Source: an uncultured Pseudomonadota bacterium
GTDB lineage: Bacteria; Pseudomonadota; Gammaproteobacteria; Burkholderiales; JALYOK01
DNA length: 32,955 nucleotides
NCBI GenBank assembly: GCA_902826775.1
Contig: CADEHE010000024.1
Coordinates: 1-32,955, forward strand
Reading direction: 5' to 3'
Shown: positions 1 to 9,400 of the stretch, piece after piece
Layout of the letters: each line of letters starts with the position of its first letter
How positions within the stretch are numbered: position 1 is the stretch's first letter
Translations under genes and position numbers: made by a program
The notes under the pieces: model-generated
What the model saw: the letters and a program-made list of their open reading frames with translations, nothing else
Databases searched by the model: none
Told to the model about the DNA's origin: nothing

Positions 1-1
1 G

Positions 2-77
2 GTCCCCATCGTCTAGAGGCCTAGGACATCGCCCTTTCACGGCGGTAACCGGGGTTCGAATCCCCGTGGGGACGCCA
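2..77 (+). tRNA. tRNA-Glu (anticodon TTC)
   Basis: Complete cloverleaf read by eye. The 7-bp acceptor stem pairs 2-8 with 67-73, the discriminator is G74, and CCA is encoded at 75-77. The anticodon loop CTTTCAC lies at 34-40 with anticodon TTC at 36-38, flanked by a 5-bp stem (29-33 with 41-45, one T-G pair at its outer end). The T loop TTCGAAT follows. The sequence matches bacterial tRNA-Glu. It is transcribed toward the SecA-like gene, which lies on the opposite strand. No second copy of its 3' end was seen in the window, so there is no sign that it served as an island attachment site. Confidence 0.97.
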
Positions 78-326
78 ACGCTCTCGATTTGTATCTGGAA
101 CTTGCGAGTGCGCGGTTTCATGCGTGCCGAACGTCGGAGCTTGATGCCGAGTTACTAGCCATCGCAACTAGTACACGGAGACTTCGGCGATAAGGGCGTG
201 GTTACGCATCGCGCTGACGTATCGGATCGGCCTGCCTATCAGTGCGCCGATGCGCAGTCGCGGCGGTAACGATTCCAAGCGTTCCGCTGCTGCGGCCGTC
301 GATGCGCGATACCGAGGCCGCGCCAA
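78..326. other. Intergenic region between tRNA-Glu and the SecA-like gene
   Basis: About 250 bases lie between the tRNA 3' end and the stop codon of the SecA-like gene on the other strand. I see no convincing gene. The small frames here have no Shine-Dalgarno sequence and no recognisable protein pattern. No strong hairpin followed by a T-run was found for either transcript. Confidence 0.5.
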
Positions 327-2306
327 CTATTCGCCGCGTCCGGCGAAAAACAGCTTCCGCTCAAACTGCATGTCGCGGCGCAGAAGTTGCCAGCGTTCGA
401 ACTGATGCCGTAGTTCCTCAATACGCCTTGGCAAATCGATTAGCAACGCCCCAACTAATGGAGCCAATGGCGTGGTACGGCTCGGCTTAGCCAGTAGGCG
501 TAGCAAAAGCGATGGGAGATAGTGCGCCGAGCGGCTCTGGTCAACTGAAACCACCGTCTCGGTGGACCCAGGATCGCCCTGACGGGCACACCGGCCCTGA
601 AGCTGCCGATCAATGCGTCGCGCCACGTTGCTCTGGCAACAGATCACATGCAGGCCCCCTAGTTCCGCAACACCGCGGCCCAAGGCTATGTCGGTACCGC
701 GTCCAGCCATGTTCGTAGTCACGGTAATGGTTTGCAGTTCGCCGGCGCGCGCGACCACCGTTGCTTCTTTGCCGTCATCGCGCGCATTCAGCACTTGCGG
801 GGAAAGCCCGAAATTGGCCAAGCGTTGCGCCAGTTGATCGGAGTCGGCGACCGAGTCTGTGCCTATCAAGACCGGGCGCCCCAGCCGGTGCAATTCAGCG
901 ACACGGCTTACTACGAACGCCCATTTTGCTTCAGCATTGCCAAAAATTCGCGTGGGCAATACTGAGCGCTTGCTCGACTGACGTAGAGGGACGACGTTAA
1001 GGTAAAGGCCAAAAATGCTCTGCAGTTCCGTGCGCGCTTCGCGTAGCGTCCCGCTCATACCGCATAAGCGATGGTAGCGCGGAAAGAAGCGCTGGTAGGT
1101 GATCTGAGCGATAGTGCGCTGTTCGCCAGTGAGTTCGCAGCCCTCTTTTATCTCTAACATCTGGTGAATCCCACGCGAGAAGATTCTGCCGGGAGCGGCG
1201 CGCCCGGTCGTTTGGTCGACCAGAATGACTTTCCCATCGCGCAAGATGTAGTGCTTATCCCGTAGGAACAGGTGCTGCACCGCAAGCGCAAGGGTGACCG
1301 CCTCATGGCGCCAGCGGCGATCACGCCATGCGCCGGAATGCGCTTGACAGCGAGCGGCGAGCGCCGTCATGCCAAGCTGCGTCAAGTCGGCTACTTGGTT
1401 GGCCTGATCCAGTTGGTAATGAAGCTCCGGTTGCAGTTCGGTAGCGAGGCGCAATGCTTCGCGATAAAAGTCTGTTTGCGATTCGTTTGTGCACGCTTGC
1501 GCCAGAATTAGCGGCGTCCGAGCCTCGTCTATCAGGATGCTATCGGCTTCATCCACCACGGCCATGCATAGGCCGCGGAGTACGGGCTGGCGCCGCGCAG
1601 CTTGGCCCAGTTGCGCGGCGCGAGCGTGCAAATCGCTCGCGTATCCACGGCGCGTAAGACCGTCGCGCAGGTAGTCGAACACCAGTTCCTTGGCGGTGCA
1701 GTAGGTAACGTCGCAAGAGTACGCGACACGTCTTTGCTCTTCATTCATTGTGTTTGTAACGTAGCCGACGCTGAGGCCAAGCGTTTCATAAACTGAGCGC
1801 AACATCTCGGCGTCGCGTTGAACGAGATAGTCATTCGCTGTAATTACGTGCACGGGAATGCCAGCCAGAGCTGCCGTCGCTACGGTCAACGACGCCGCAA
1901 CGGTCTTGCCTTCACCCGTTGCCATCTCGGCTAACCGGTTGTGAAGCATGATCCATGCAGCATACAGCTGCGTACCGAAGACCTCGTACCCCAGCCTTTG
2001 CTTGATGGCGTGGCATATGAGAGCAAAGCTCTCGGCGACCAGAGTTTCTTGGAATCCATCACGACCGAGCAACGCACGAGTGGCGTGCAAACGGTCTTTG
2101 AATGCGCTATGGCTTGTCAAACCGCTCTTGGCGAGCGTTGTCATGTGGCCGCGCATTCGATGAAACCGCCTGCGAAGCAGGTGATCGTCTAAGAACGTCG
2201 GTCGCAAAATAGCGGCGAGCGCTCGACTAGGAGTCAGGAAAGACGATCGCTTCTCTGGGTACGAGCCAAGAACGATTCCGGGGATCGGAAGCGTGGCAGA
2301 GCGCAT
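327..2306 (-). CDS. Short SecA-like preprotein translocase ATPase
   Basis: A 659-residue SecA-family DEAD-motor ATPase; canonical SecA is about 900 residues. Visible landmarks are Walker A MATGEGKT (128-135), Walker B VDEADS with the family stretch ILIDEARTPLI (251-267), a preprotein cross-linking region (about 270-375), GMSGT (416-420), TNMAGRGTDIALG (531-543) and a GRCARQGDPGS arginine-finger region (571-581). The protein stops about 30 residues into what would be the helical scaffold. It therefore lacks the helical wing/two-helix-finger part and the zinc-binding SecB/lipid-binding tail of housekeeping SecA. It is the last gene of the operon, starting 9 nt after the M50 stop with no Shine-Dalgarno, so translational coupling is likely. 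Inferred role: cytosolic motor feeding a substrate to the membrane partners encoded upstream. It is unlikely to be the essential SecA. Confidence 0.9.
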   Translation of the reverse strand: MRSATLPIPGIVLGSYPEKRSSFLTPSRALAAILRPTFLDDHLLRRRFHRMRGHMTTLAKSGLTSHSAFKDRLHATRALLGRDGFQETLVAESFALICHAIKQRLGYEVFGTQLYAAWIMLHNRLAEMATGEGKTVAASLTVATAALAGIPVHVITANDYLVQRDAEMLRSVYETLGLSVGYVTNTMNEEQRRVAYSCDVTYCTAKELVFDYLRDGLTRRGYASDLHARAAQLGQAARRQPVLRGLCMAVVDEADSILIDEARTPLILAQACTNESQTDFYREALRLATELQPELHYQLDQANQVADLTQLGMTALAARCQAHSGAWRDRRWRHEAVTLALAVQHLFLRDKHYILRDGKVILVDQTTGRAAPGRIFSRGIHQMLEIKEGCELTGEQRTIAQITYQRFFPRYHRLCGMSGTLREARTELQSIFGLYLNVVPLRQSSKRSVLPTRIFGNAEAKWAFVVSRVAELHRLGRPVLIGTDSVADSDQLAQRLANFGLSPQVLNARDDGKEATVVARAGELQTITVTTNMAGRGTDIALGRGVAELGGLHVICCQSNVARRIDRQLQGRCARQGDPGSTETVVSVDQSRSAHYLPSLLLRLLAKPSRTTPLAPLVGALLIDLPRRIEELRHQFERWQLLRRDMQFERKLFFAGRGE

Positions 2307-2315
2307 GGCAGAAGG

Positions 2316-4463
2316 CTAGGACTGGACGGAAAAGTGCCGTAGCACCAACCTTCTCAGCCCGCGCCCCCATTGCGCTGCCAGCGGTTCGCGGCCGTGATCA
2401 ATTCGCACCCAAGCACGTCCGCCGGCGCGTTCAAAGCGGGCAGTCGGAATGGAAATATCAAACAGAAAAACAGGCTCAAGCGTGCGAAGTGCGTCCTGGT
2501 CTTGGGGGTCCGTCGTGATGCTGCCGCCATAACGATCGCTCAAGGCGGATGTAGGCAGCGCATTCGTGGCCGCGGGAACCTCCCGCAAAATTTTTCCGGA
2601 TACCGGTTGGTTGAGGTGCTCGGCGAGTTGGACTTCGACGTGCTGATGTCGTTCGCGCACTAGGGCGGCATCAGCGTGAGCCACTGCGATGCGCACTTGT
2701 AACTCGGAATTGGTCATGAGGTGTGCAAGCACAGTTCCGCGGTGTGCAAAGCCGTCACGCAAGTCGTCTTGGTTGGGCATTACCAGTATGCCGTCCGCGG
2801 GGCTCTCGATCTCAAGACCCGCCAGGCGCTCATCGACGCGCTCGAGTTCCGCTTGAGCTTGGTCACGTGCGTATTCAGCTGCCGTGGCTTCTCCTGGGCT
2901 TGTTCCTAAGGCTTGCTGGTACTTCGCTTCTAGGCCATCGAGACGTGCGGAGAGCTCATTGCGCCGTGCGGCCAGATCCGGCGCTTCGAGCACGGCTAAG
3001 GTTTGACCCTTGCGTACCGACTCTCCGTCACGCACCAATAATTTCCTCAAGAAACCATCATCGTTGGCGCGTACGCGCGCATGTTCCGGCAACCACACCA
3101 CTCCTTGTGTCAAGGTCGAGGAGGGAACCGGGACCCAGAATATCGCTATTGTCGCGAGCAGTAAGAGAGCTGCGCTTGAGGCAACTGCGCGACCCCGAAT
3201 CCGAGCAAGTTGTGGGGCGGAGATCAAAAACTGTATTCCCGCGGCAAGGGGTCTAGCTGCCAGTGTGAAGAGAAACCAAGAGGCTAAGATGCTAGCCAGT
3301 GCGACGGATTTGCCGCTAAGCCAAAGCACGATCCAGATGGAAACCAGCCAGCGATACACCAGCGCGGTGCTGCCGTAGGCGAGAAACCAAAGCCGTTCAC
3401 CGGGGACGGCAGCCGGACACGGCGCTGAGCGAAGCCGCAGAACGTAGCGTTGCAATATATATATCCAATATGCATTGCTTCGCTGCGCTAGGTTCGGCAG
3501 ATCCAACCAGTCGCTTAAGACATAGTAACCGTCGAATCGCAACAATGGGTTGCCGTTGAAGACAACCGTAGACACGCTGCCGATAAACATGGTGACGAAT
3601 GCAATGTCTTTGACGAGACTTTGCTCCACGGAAATCCAAATGAACAACGCGAACCCCGCAAGAAGCAATTCCGCCATGATGCCTGCCGCACTTACTGTAA
3701 TGCGCTGCCACTTGCTGCGAAAAGCGGTCGCCGCGCTGGCATCCACGTACGGAACTGGGGTGAGGAACAACACCCGAATGCCCATCTCGCGCACTTCTCC
3801 GCCTAGCACCTTGACCGCATAGGCGTGGGCGAACTCGTGAACCAGCTTGATGAGCGGGTAGCACAACCAAGTAAGCAACAAGAAGCGCGGTGTGAGTACA
3901 TCGGTGGCCGCATGCGCAGCAATCGTGTCCCAACTGGCACGAGCAGCAAGAAGCGCGGTGCACACAAGCAGAGTCCACAAAATCAGGCCAGTGCGCGAAT
4001 ACCACGGTTTGACAATTCCGACGAAGCGTGCGAGGTGCTGGCTCGGATCGTACAAACGCACTTTGAAGGATAGGGGATTGACGTTATTCGCCCAGCGCTT
4101 GCGCTCTCTTTCCTTGCGCTGCTGAAACAGTTCGGCAAACTCGGGATTCTTGTCCGGCTGAATTAGTTCGAGCCCGGCGAGTTGGATCAAGGTTTGGACG
4201 ATCTCATCTTGCGTCGGTGAGCGCTCGGCGAGATCTTCCGCGAGCAACTGCCAGATTTGCTCGACGCTCGCGTTGCCGTCCATACGGCCCACGAACTGAT
4301 ATGCCAATTCGTTTACGCGGTGGTGCCTTCCTGAACTCGAGTCGCGCAGGAGATACCAGGTCTTACTTCTGTATATTTGGCGCTCGACTCGTATATGTGG
4401 CTGCAGCTTGGGTTTGAAGCGCGCCACGCGGTACCAAAGCGGACTATGCAGCGATGTCGCCAT
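2316..4463 (-). CDS. PqqD-like / M50 site-2-type metalloprotease / HlyD-like fusion protein
   Basis: A 715-residue membrane protein with three visible parts. (1) Residues about 30-102 have the PqqD-like winged-helix pattern (SGRHHRVNELAYQF, then VEQIWQLL and a closing GLELIQ), a fold used as a peptide-recognition element. (2) Residues about 155-445 form a polytopic M50 protease region with the zinc motif HEFAH (209-213) and the third-ligand region NGNPLLRFDGYY (303-314); hydrophobic helices lie near 158-178, 194-208, 258-278, 287-302, 360-382, 388-410 and 429-446. (3) Residues about 450-715 form a periplasmic adaptor (barrel-sandwich) region with the biotinyl-lipoyl-like stretch VRDGESVRKGQTLAVLEAP and a coiled coil at about 496-545. 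The gene begins 3 nt after the preceding stop. Zinc ligands are intact, so proteolysis is plausible. Substrate unknown. Confidence 0.85.
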   Translation of the reverse strand: MATSLHSPLWYRVARFKPKLQPHIRVERQIYRSKTWYLLRDSSSGRHHRVNELAYQFVGRMDGNASVEQIWQLLAEDLAERSPTQDEIVQTLIQLAGLELIQPDKNPEFAELFQQRKERERKRWANNVNPLSFKVRLYDPSQHLARFVGIVKPWYSRTGLILWTLLVCTALLAARASWDTIAAHAATDVLTPRFLLLTWLCYPLIKLVHEFAHAYAVKVLGGEVREMGIRVLFLTPVPYVDASAATAFRSKWQRITVSAAGIMAELLLAGFALFIWISVEQSLVKDIAFVTMFIGSVSTVVFNGNPLLRFDGYYVLSDWLDLPNLAQRSNAYWIYILQRYVLRLRSAPCPAAVPGERLWFLAYGSTALVYRWLVSIWIVLWLSGKSVALASILASWFLFTLAARPLAAGIQFLISAPQLARIRGRAVASSAALLLLATIAIFWVPVPSSTLTQGVVWLPEHARVRANDDGFLRKLLVRDGESVRKGQTLAVLEAPDLAARRNELSARLDGLEAKYQQALGTSPGEATAAEYARDQAQAELERVDERLAGLEIESPADGILVMPNQDDLRDGFAHRGTVLAHLMTNSELQVRIAVAHADAALVRERHQHVEVQLAEHLNQPVSGKILREVPAATNALPTSALSDRYGGSITTDPQDQDALRTLEPVFLFDISIPTARFERAGGRAWVRIDHGREPLAAQWGRGLRRLVLRHFSVQS

Positions 4464-4466
4464 GGC

Positions 4467-6218
4467 TCAGCCGAACCAAGACCAAAGCAGGAGTCGCACC
4501 GAATCCACGGCACGCCGCGTCCAAATGGAGAGCAGAGAGCGCTCTCCCACTGGCACTTTGGCGACACCTCGAAGACCGGGGCGCAAGAGCGGATTTGGCG
4601 TTTCAGTGAGTGCCGCTTCCACTTCGAAGTAGTGGCGGCCTTGTTCGTTGCGCGCTACCGGGGTGACGCGGACAACCTTTAGATCTACCTTCGTACCAGG
4701 CAAGGCGCTGAGAGCGAGCGCTCCTCGGCCTCCCGCTGCGACCAAAGCGATGTCGCGTTCATCGACTTCCAGAATCACACGATACGCATTCCCGGGAGCT
4801 AGTGTGAACAGCTGGTCGCCGCGCTTAACCGGTGCGCCTAGCGCTTGAGTGAGATCACCTTTGATAATTACGCCGTCAAACGGGGCTACGACTTGTGAAC
4901 GCGCGATCTCTTGTTCGGTCAGTTGAAGCTGTGCGTTTGCTTCTTCGATGCGCGCTTGTTGCATAACGACTTGTCCGCGATCTTGCTTTGCAAGCGCTTC
5001 ACCATAGGCGCTTTCAGCTTGGGCAAGTTCGCTTTCCCATTTGCGGCGATCGAGCTTTAGATCGTCATCAGCCAGTTCAGCCAGTACTTGCCCGGCTTTA
5101 ACTACATCTGCCGGCCGAACATGCGCCTCTTTAAGATATCCGTCGATGGGTGATACTAGCGCACGCTGGATCGCACCTTCCACGCGCGCTTCTGAACTGA
5201 CGTAGAACGGCGCGGGGATAAATGCCAGTGCCGCCACAGCAAGCGAAGTCCCCATTGCGACGGACTTGAAGCCAACGTGTCCTTCACCGAGTAATTTGTA
5301 GGCGAATCGCCTTGCCTTGCTCAACGCCCGGTCCACCGTGGCGCGTTCGTGAGCGTGCTTGAGCCGTAGCAACGGGCCGACAAACGCCGCGATATCCTCG
5401 GTGAGCCTTAGTGCCCGCTCGTCAGCAAGACTTTCTTCTGCGAATTCATAGCAAATCGCCCCGAAGCAGATCGTTTCCGAAACTAGTGGGGTCGTAATGA
5501 TGGCACTTGCTTGCTGTCGCTTTGCTAAGTCAGCATGTTGCAGTGTGATGCGCGGTTTCTCGTGTTGCCCTTTCGGAAATCGGATTGTGGCATTCTGCAC
5601 CGCAGCTTCGTCCATTGCTGCACCGAGATCGCGCAGTAAGCTTTCGTCTTTGGAGGCTTCGCCGTGCGACAGCGCAAGTACCTCGATGTAGCGTGAGTTG
5701 GTAACGCCAACGCTGACGCGCTCGCAGCGCATGCTTAGTGCAAGCTCGGTTGCTAGCGCTGCCGCCGCGTCGGCGAATTTGTCGTGTGCGAGTGTCGTGG
5801 CCATTAGTTGCAGCATCTGCTGCGCGGTGTTTGCGTCTAAGGCGCGTTCGATCTCTGCGAAGCTGGAAAAGGCATGAGCGCTCTGCGTTAGGTGCTCCAG
5901 GGTTGCTCGCGCTAAGTGCGCCTCCTCACTCTTAACTGCGAGCGCCACGGCGCCCACAGGTTGGCCTTTGGTGTTGAGGGGGTGCGAGACGATGGACACT
6001 GCGTCGCCATGCAGACTGTTTAATTTGGAAACAAACGGGCGTTGTTGTTCAAAGGCCGCTTTTGCGGCAGCAGTCAGGTCCGGATCGTTGCGGCCGCGTG
6101 GCCACATGGCCACTGGAGCAAGCGAACCGCCGCTGCCAGTCAAAAGTATCAGTGCCCCGGCTACGCCGCTTAGCGTTCCGCATTGGCTGTCTAACCAGGC
6201 TTGAGCCACCGCAACCAT
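4467..6218 (-). CDS. GAF-domain HlyD-family membrane fusion protein
   Basis: First gene of the three-gene operon. Residue numbers below count from a TTG at 6239. A GAF-like regulatory region covers about 140-290 (SMRCERVSVGV, then SAIITTPLVSETICFGAICYE). One transmembrane helix spans about 327-345. A periplasmic HlyD-like adaptor follows, with a barrel-sandwich half LVSPIDGYLKEAHVRPADVV, a coiled coil (about 392-445), the second half VVAPFDGVIIKGDL, and a beta-barrel domain to the end. Two starts are possible: TTG at 6239 has no Shine-Dalgarno, whereas ATG at 6218 is preceded by AGGAAA about 10 nt upstream, so I prefer 6218 (583 residues). The N-terminal part should face the cytosol, so a small ligand or redox signal could gate assembly (inference). 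No ABC or RND pump lies nearby. Confidence 0.85.
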   Translation of the reverse strand: MVAVAQAWLDSQCGTLSGVAGALILLTGSGGSLAPVAMWPRGRNDPDLTAAAKAAFEQQRPFVSKLNSLHGDAVSIVSHPLNTKGQPVGAVALAVKSEEAHLARATLEHLTQSAHAFSSFAEIERALDANTAQQMLQLMATTLAHDKFADAAAALATELALSMRCERVSVGVTNSRYIEVLALSHGEASKDESLLRDLGAAMDEAAVQNATIRFPKGQHEKPRITLQHADLAKRQQASAIITTPLVSETICFGAICYEFAEESLADERALRLTEDIAAFVGPLLRLKHAHERATVDRALSKARRFAYKLLGEGHVGFKSVAMGTSLAVAALAFIPAPFYVSSEARVEGAIQRALVSPIDGYLKEAHVRPADVVKAGQVLAELADDDLKLDRRKWESELAQAESAYGEALAKQDRGQVVMQQARIEEANAQLQLTEQEIARSQVVAPFDGVIIKGDLTQALGAPVKRGDQLFTLAPGNAYRVILEVDERDIALVAAGGRGALALSALPGTKVDLKVVRVTPVARNEQGRHYFEVEAALTETPNPLLRPGLRGVAKVPVGERSLLSIWTRRAVDSVRLLLWSWFG

Positions 6219-6239
6219 CGAACTGTGTTTCCTATTCAA

Positions 6240-6420
6240 TCTGACACTTGTTGCTAGCTACTGCAGCTAGTGGTACCGCTTTGAGTGGCATTTAGCGCGG
6301 GCGCAAATGACGCCAGCGGGCAAAATCTGCCCTGCCGCGCCAATCGTTCTATCCGGATCGCTTATCTGTAGCTGCTGCTCAAAGACTAAGCAAGCCTTGG
6401 GCCGTACCCTGCACACTGGG
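6240..6420. promoter_or_regulatory. Probable promoter region of the SecA-like/M50 operon
   Basis: This gap separates the purL stop from the start of the GAF-HlyD gene, both on the minus strand. It holds a perfect inverted repeat CTAGCT-ACTGC-AGCTAG (6254-6270) just upstream of the operon start, which could be an operator or leader hairpin. A smaller one, GGGCA-AAATC-TGCCC (6318-6332), may be a weak purL terminator, although no T-run follows it on the minus strand. No clear -35/-10 pair was identified, so the promoter assignment rests on position only. Confidence 0.35.
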
Positions 6421-9400
6421 TTACGCGAGCCAGGCGCGGGCGTTGAGAAACATTTGCAGCCAAGGACTGTAGTCGCCCCAGGATTGGCTGGCGGCGGGGT
6501 GCCAAGAGAAATTCAGCGTGCGCAAACAGCGTTCCGGATGCGGCATCATGATGGTGCAGCGGCCGTCGTGGTTAGTGATGGCGGTGATGCCACCTGGCGA
6601 GCCGTTGGGATTAAGCGGATAGCGCTCAGTTCTCATTCCCTCATGATCGACAAAGCGCAAAGTTGCGTAGGATTGAGCGAAGCTCTCGTGCTCTTTCGCG
6701 GCGAATTGCGCGCGCCCTTCGCCGTGCGACACCACCACGGGCAGGCGCGAGCCCGCCATACCGCGAAGAAGCAGCGAAGGTGAATCGGCAATTTCCACCA
6801 TTACGAAACGCGCTTCGAATTGCTCGGATTCGTTGCGCACGAATCGCGGCCAGAATTCCGCACCGGGGATTAGTTCACGCAGTTGGCTCATCATTTGGCA
6901 GCCATTGCAAACCCCTAGCGCGAAGGTGTCGTTGCGGTGGAAGAAACGCTGGAACTCTTCTCTTGCGCGCGCGTGATAAAGAATCGCGCTGGCCCAACCG
7001 GTTCCGGCGCCGAGCACATCGCCGTAGGAGAAGCCGCCGCACGCGACCAAGCCCTTAAAGTTGCTTAGTTCAATGCGGCCGCCGATGATGTCGCTCATGT
7101 GTACGTCGATCGCGTCGAATCCGGCAGCAGCGAATGCTGCGGCCATTTCCACGTGACCATTGACGCCTTGCTCGCGCAGTACTGCCACGCGCGGCCGCGT
7201 GGCGACTGGCGCCGCACTGAGCGGCTGCGGCCATGGAAAGCTCAGTGCTACGCTCAGTCCTGCGTCCGGCGTTTCGAGCAGTGCGCCGTACTCTTGGTCC
7301 GCGCATTGCGGGTTGTCACGCAGGCGCTGCAAACGATAGGAGGTTTCCGACCAGGCGCGCTGCAAATCCTTGCGCTCTTCTTCGAGCAACAACGCGCCGT
7401 CATGCGTCAGCTTCAGGGTGTCGTTTGCAGTGATGCGGCCGAGTGCGCGTGCCGGCACGCCCACGCTGCCGAATTGCGCCACGATTGGTTCCGCCCGCTC
7501 CGCACGAACTTGAAGTACTGCACCGAGTTCTTCATTGAAGAAGAGGTTGAGCAATCCTGATGACGATAATCTAGAGCCAGTATCAATCTCCAATCCGCAT
7601 CTACCGGCGAACATCATTTCACACAAAGTTGCGGCGAGTCCACCATCGGAACGGTCATGGTAGGCGAGAATCTCGCCCGCTCGATGCAGCGCGCGCGTTA
7701 CCGCGAAAAACGCTTTGAGCTTTTCCGCATCGTCCAGATCGGGCGTGGTGTCGCCGATTTGTCCGTAGACCTGCGCCAAGGCCGAACCGCCGAGCCGAGT
7801 TTTCTCTTGATTCGGTTCCACTAGCAGCAACGCGGTCGGGCCGCAGTCCGTGCGCAATTGCGGCGTCAGCGTAAGGCGAACGTCGCTCACAGGGGCAAAG
7901 GCGGAAACGATCAGCGAGAGCGGCGCAACCACTTCCTTTTGGGCAGAACCGTCTTGCCATGCAGTGCGCATCGACATGGAATCTTTGCCGACGGGAATGC
8001 TAATGCCAAGCTTGGGGCATAGCTCCAACGCTACCGCGCGCACCGTATCAAACAGCGCTTGATCTTCACCGGGGTATCCGGCGGCAGCCATCCAGTTGGC
8101 CGATAATTTAATATGGCTGATTTCTTCCACATCGGCGGCGGCAATGTTGGTGATCGCCTCGGCGACCGCCATGCGCCCGGAAGCCGGCGCATCAATGAGC
8201 GCGAGCGGTGTGCGTTCACCAACGGCAAAAGCTTCGCCTCCATGCGTGCGATAACCAAGCGCGGTCACGGCCACATCCGCCACGGGCACTTGCCATGGGC
8301 CCACCATTTGATCCCGCGCCGTCAATCCGCCGACCGTGCGGTCGCCGATGGTAATGAGAAAACGCTTATCCGCAACGCTTGGCAAGCGCAAAACGCGATA
8401 AAGCGCTTCCTTGAAGTCAATGCCCTCTAAGTTCAATGCCGTGCGATCGGGGCTTTGCCGTACGAAGCAGCGCGTCATGCGCGGGGGTTTGCCGAGCAGC
8501 ACATTCAAGTCCATGTCAACGGGCGAGTTGCGGAAGTGCTTGTCGTCCACCAGTAACCGATTGTCCGCGCGCGCGCTTCCCACGACCGCGAATGGGCAGC
8601 GCTCGCGCGCGCAGATGCGTTCGAACTCTGGCAGGCTCTCCGGCGCAATCGCGAGAACATAGCGCTCTTGTGCTTCGTTGCACCAAATCTCTTTCGGCGC
8701 CATGCCCGGCTCTTCGCTCGGCACTGCGCGCAGTTCGAAAGAGGCGCCGACCCCACCGCCGTGAGCAAGCTCAGGCAGGGCGTTGGAAAGGCCGCCGGCG
8801 CCCACATCGTGCACCGAGAGGATCGGATTGGATGCGCCCAATTGCCAACAGCGGTCGATAACTTCTTGCGCGCGGCGCTGCATTTCGGCGTTTGCCCGCT
8901 GCACCGAATCGAAATCCAAGTCGGCGAGATTGCTGCCGGTGGTCATACTGGAGGCTGCGCCGCCGCCCATGCCGATGAGCATGCCTGGTCCGCCGAGTTG
9001 TATGAAGAGCGAGCCGGGCTCGAGCGCGCGTTTGTCCGTGTGCTCAGCACTCACGTTGCCGATGCCGCCGGCGAGCATGATCGGTTTGTGATAACCGCGC
9101 ATCACGCCGCTGCTGATCTGCTCAAAGGTGCGAAAGTAGCCCGCCAGATTGGGACGTCCGAATTCGTTGTTGAACGCCGCTGCACCGATTGGGCCATCCA
9201 GCATGATTTGCAACGCCGACACGATGCGTTGCGGACGGCCGTACTCGCTACCTACCCCGCTCGTGCCGTTGTCTCGTTCCCAGGGCTGACGAAATCCTGG
9301 AATGTTCAGGTTGGAAACGGAAAATCCGCACAATCCCGCTTTCGGCTTCGCCCCTCGTCCGGTTGCACCTTCGTCCCGTATCTCGCCACCCGCGCCTGTG

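Noticed and set aside
2723..3256. 177-codon plus-strand frame inside the M50-HlyD gene
   Set aside because: Arg/Pro-rich shadow of the real minus-strand gene with no ribosome-binding site or recognisable motif.
2..6420. SecA-like operon as a genomic island integrated at tRNA-Glu
   Set aside because: The location beside a tRNA 3' end fits, but there is no integrase gene and no repeated copy of the tRNA end on the far side.
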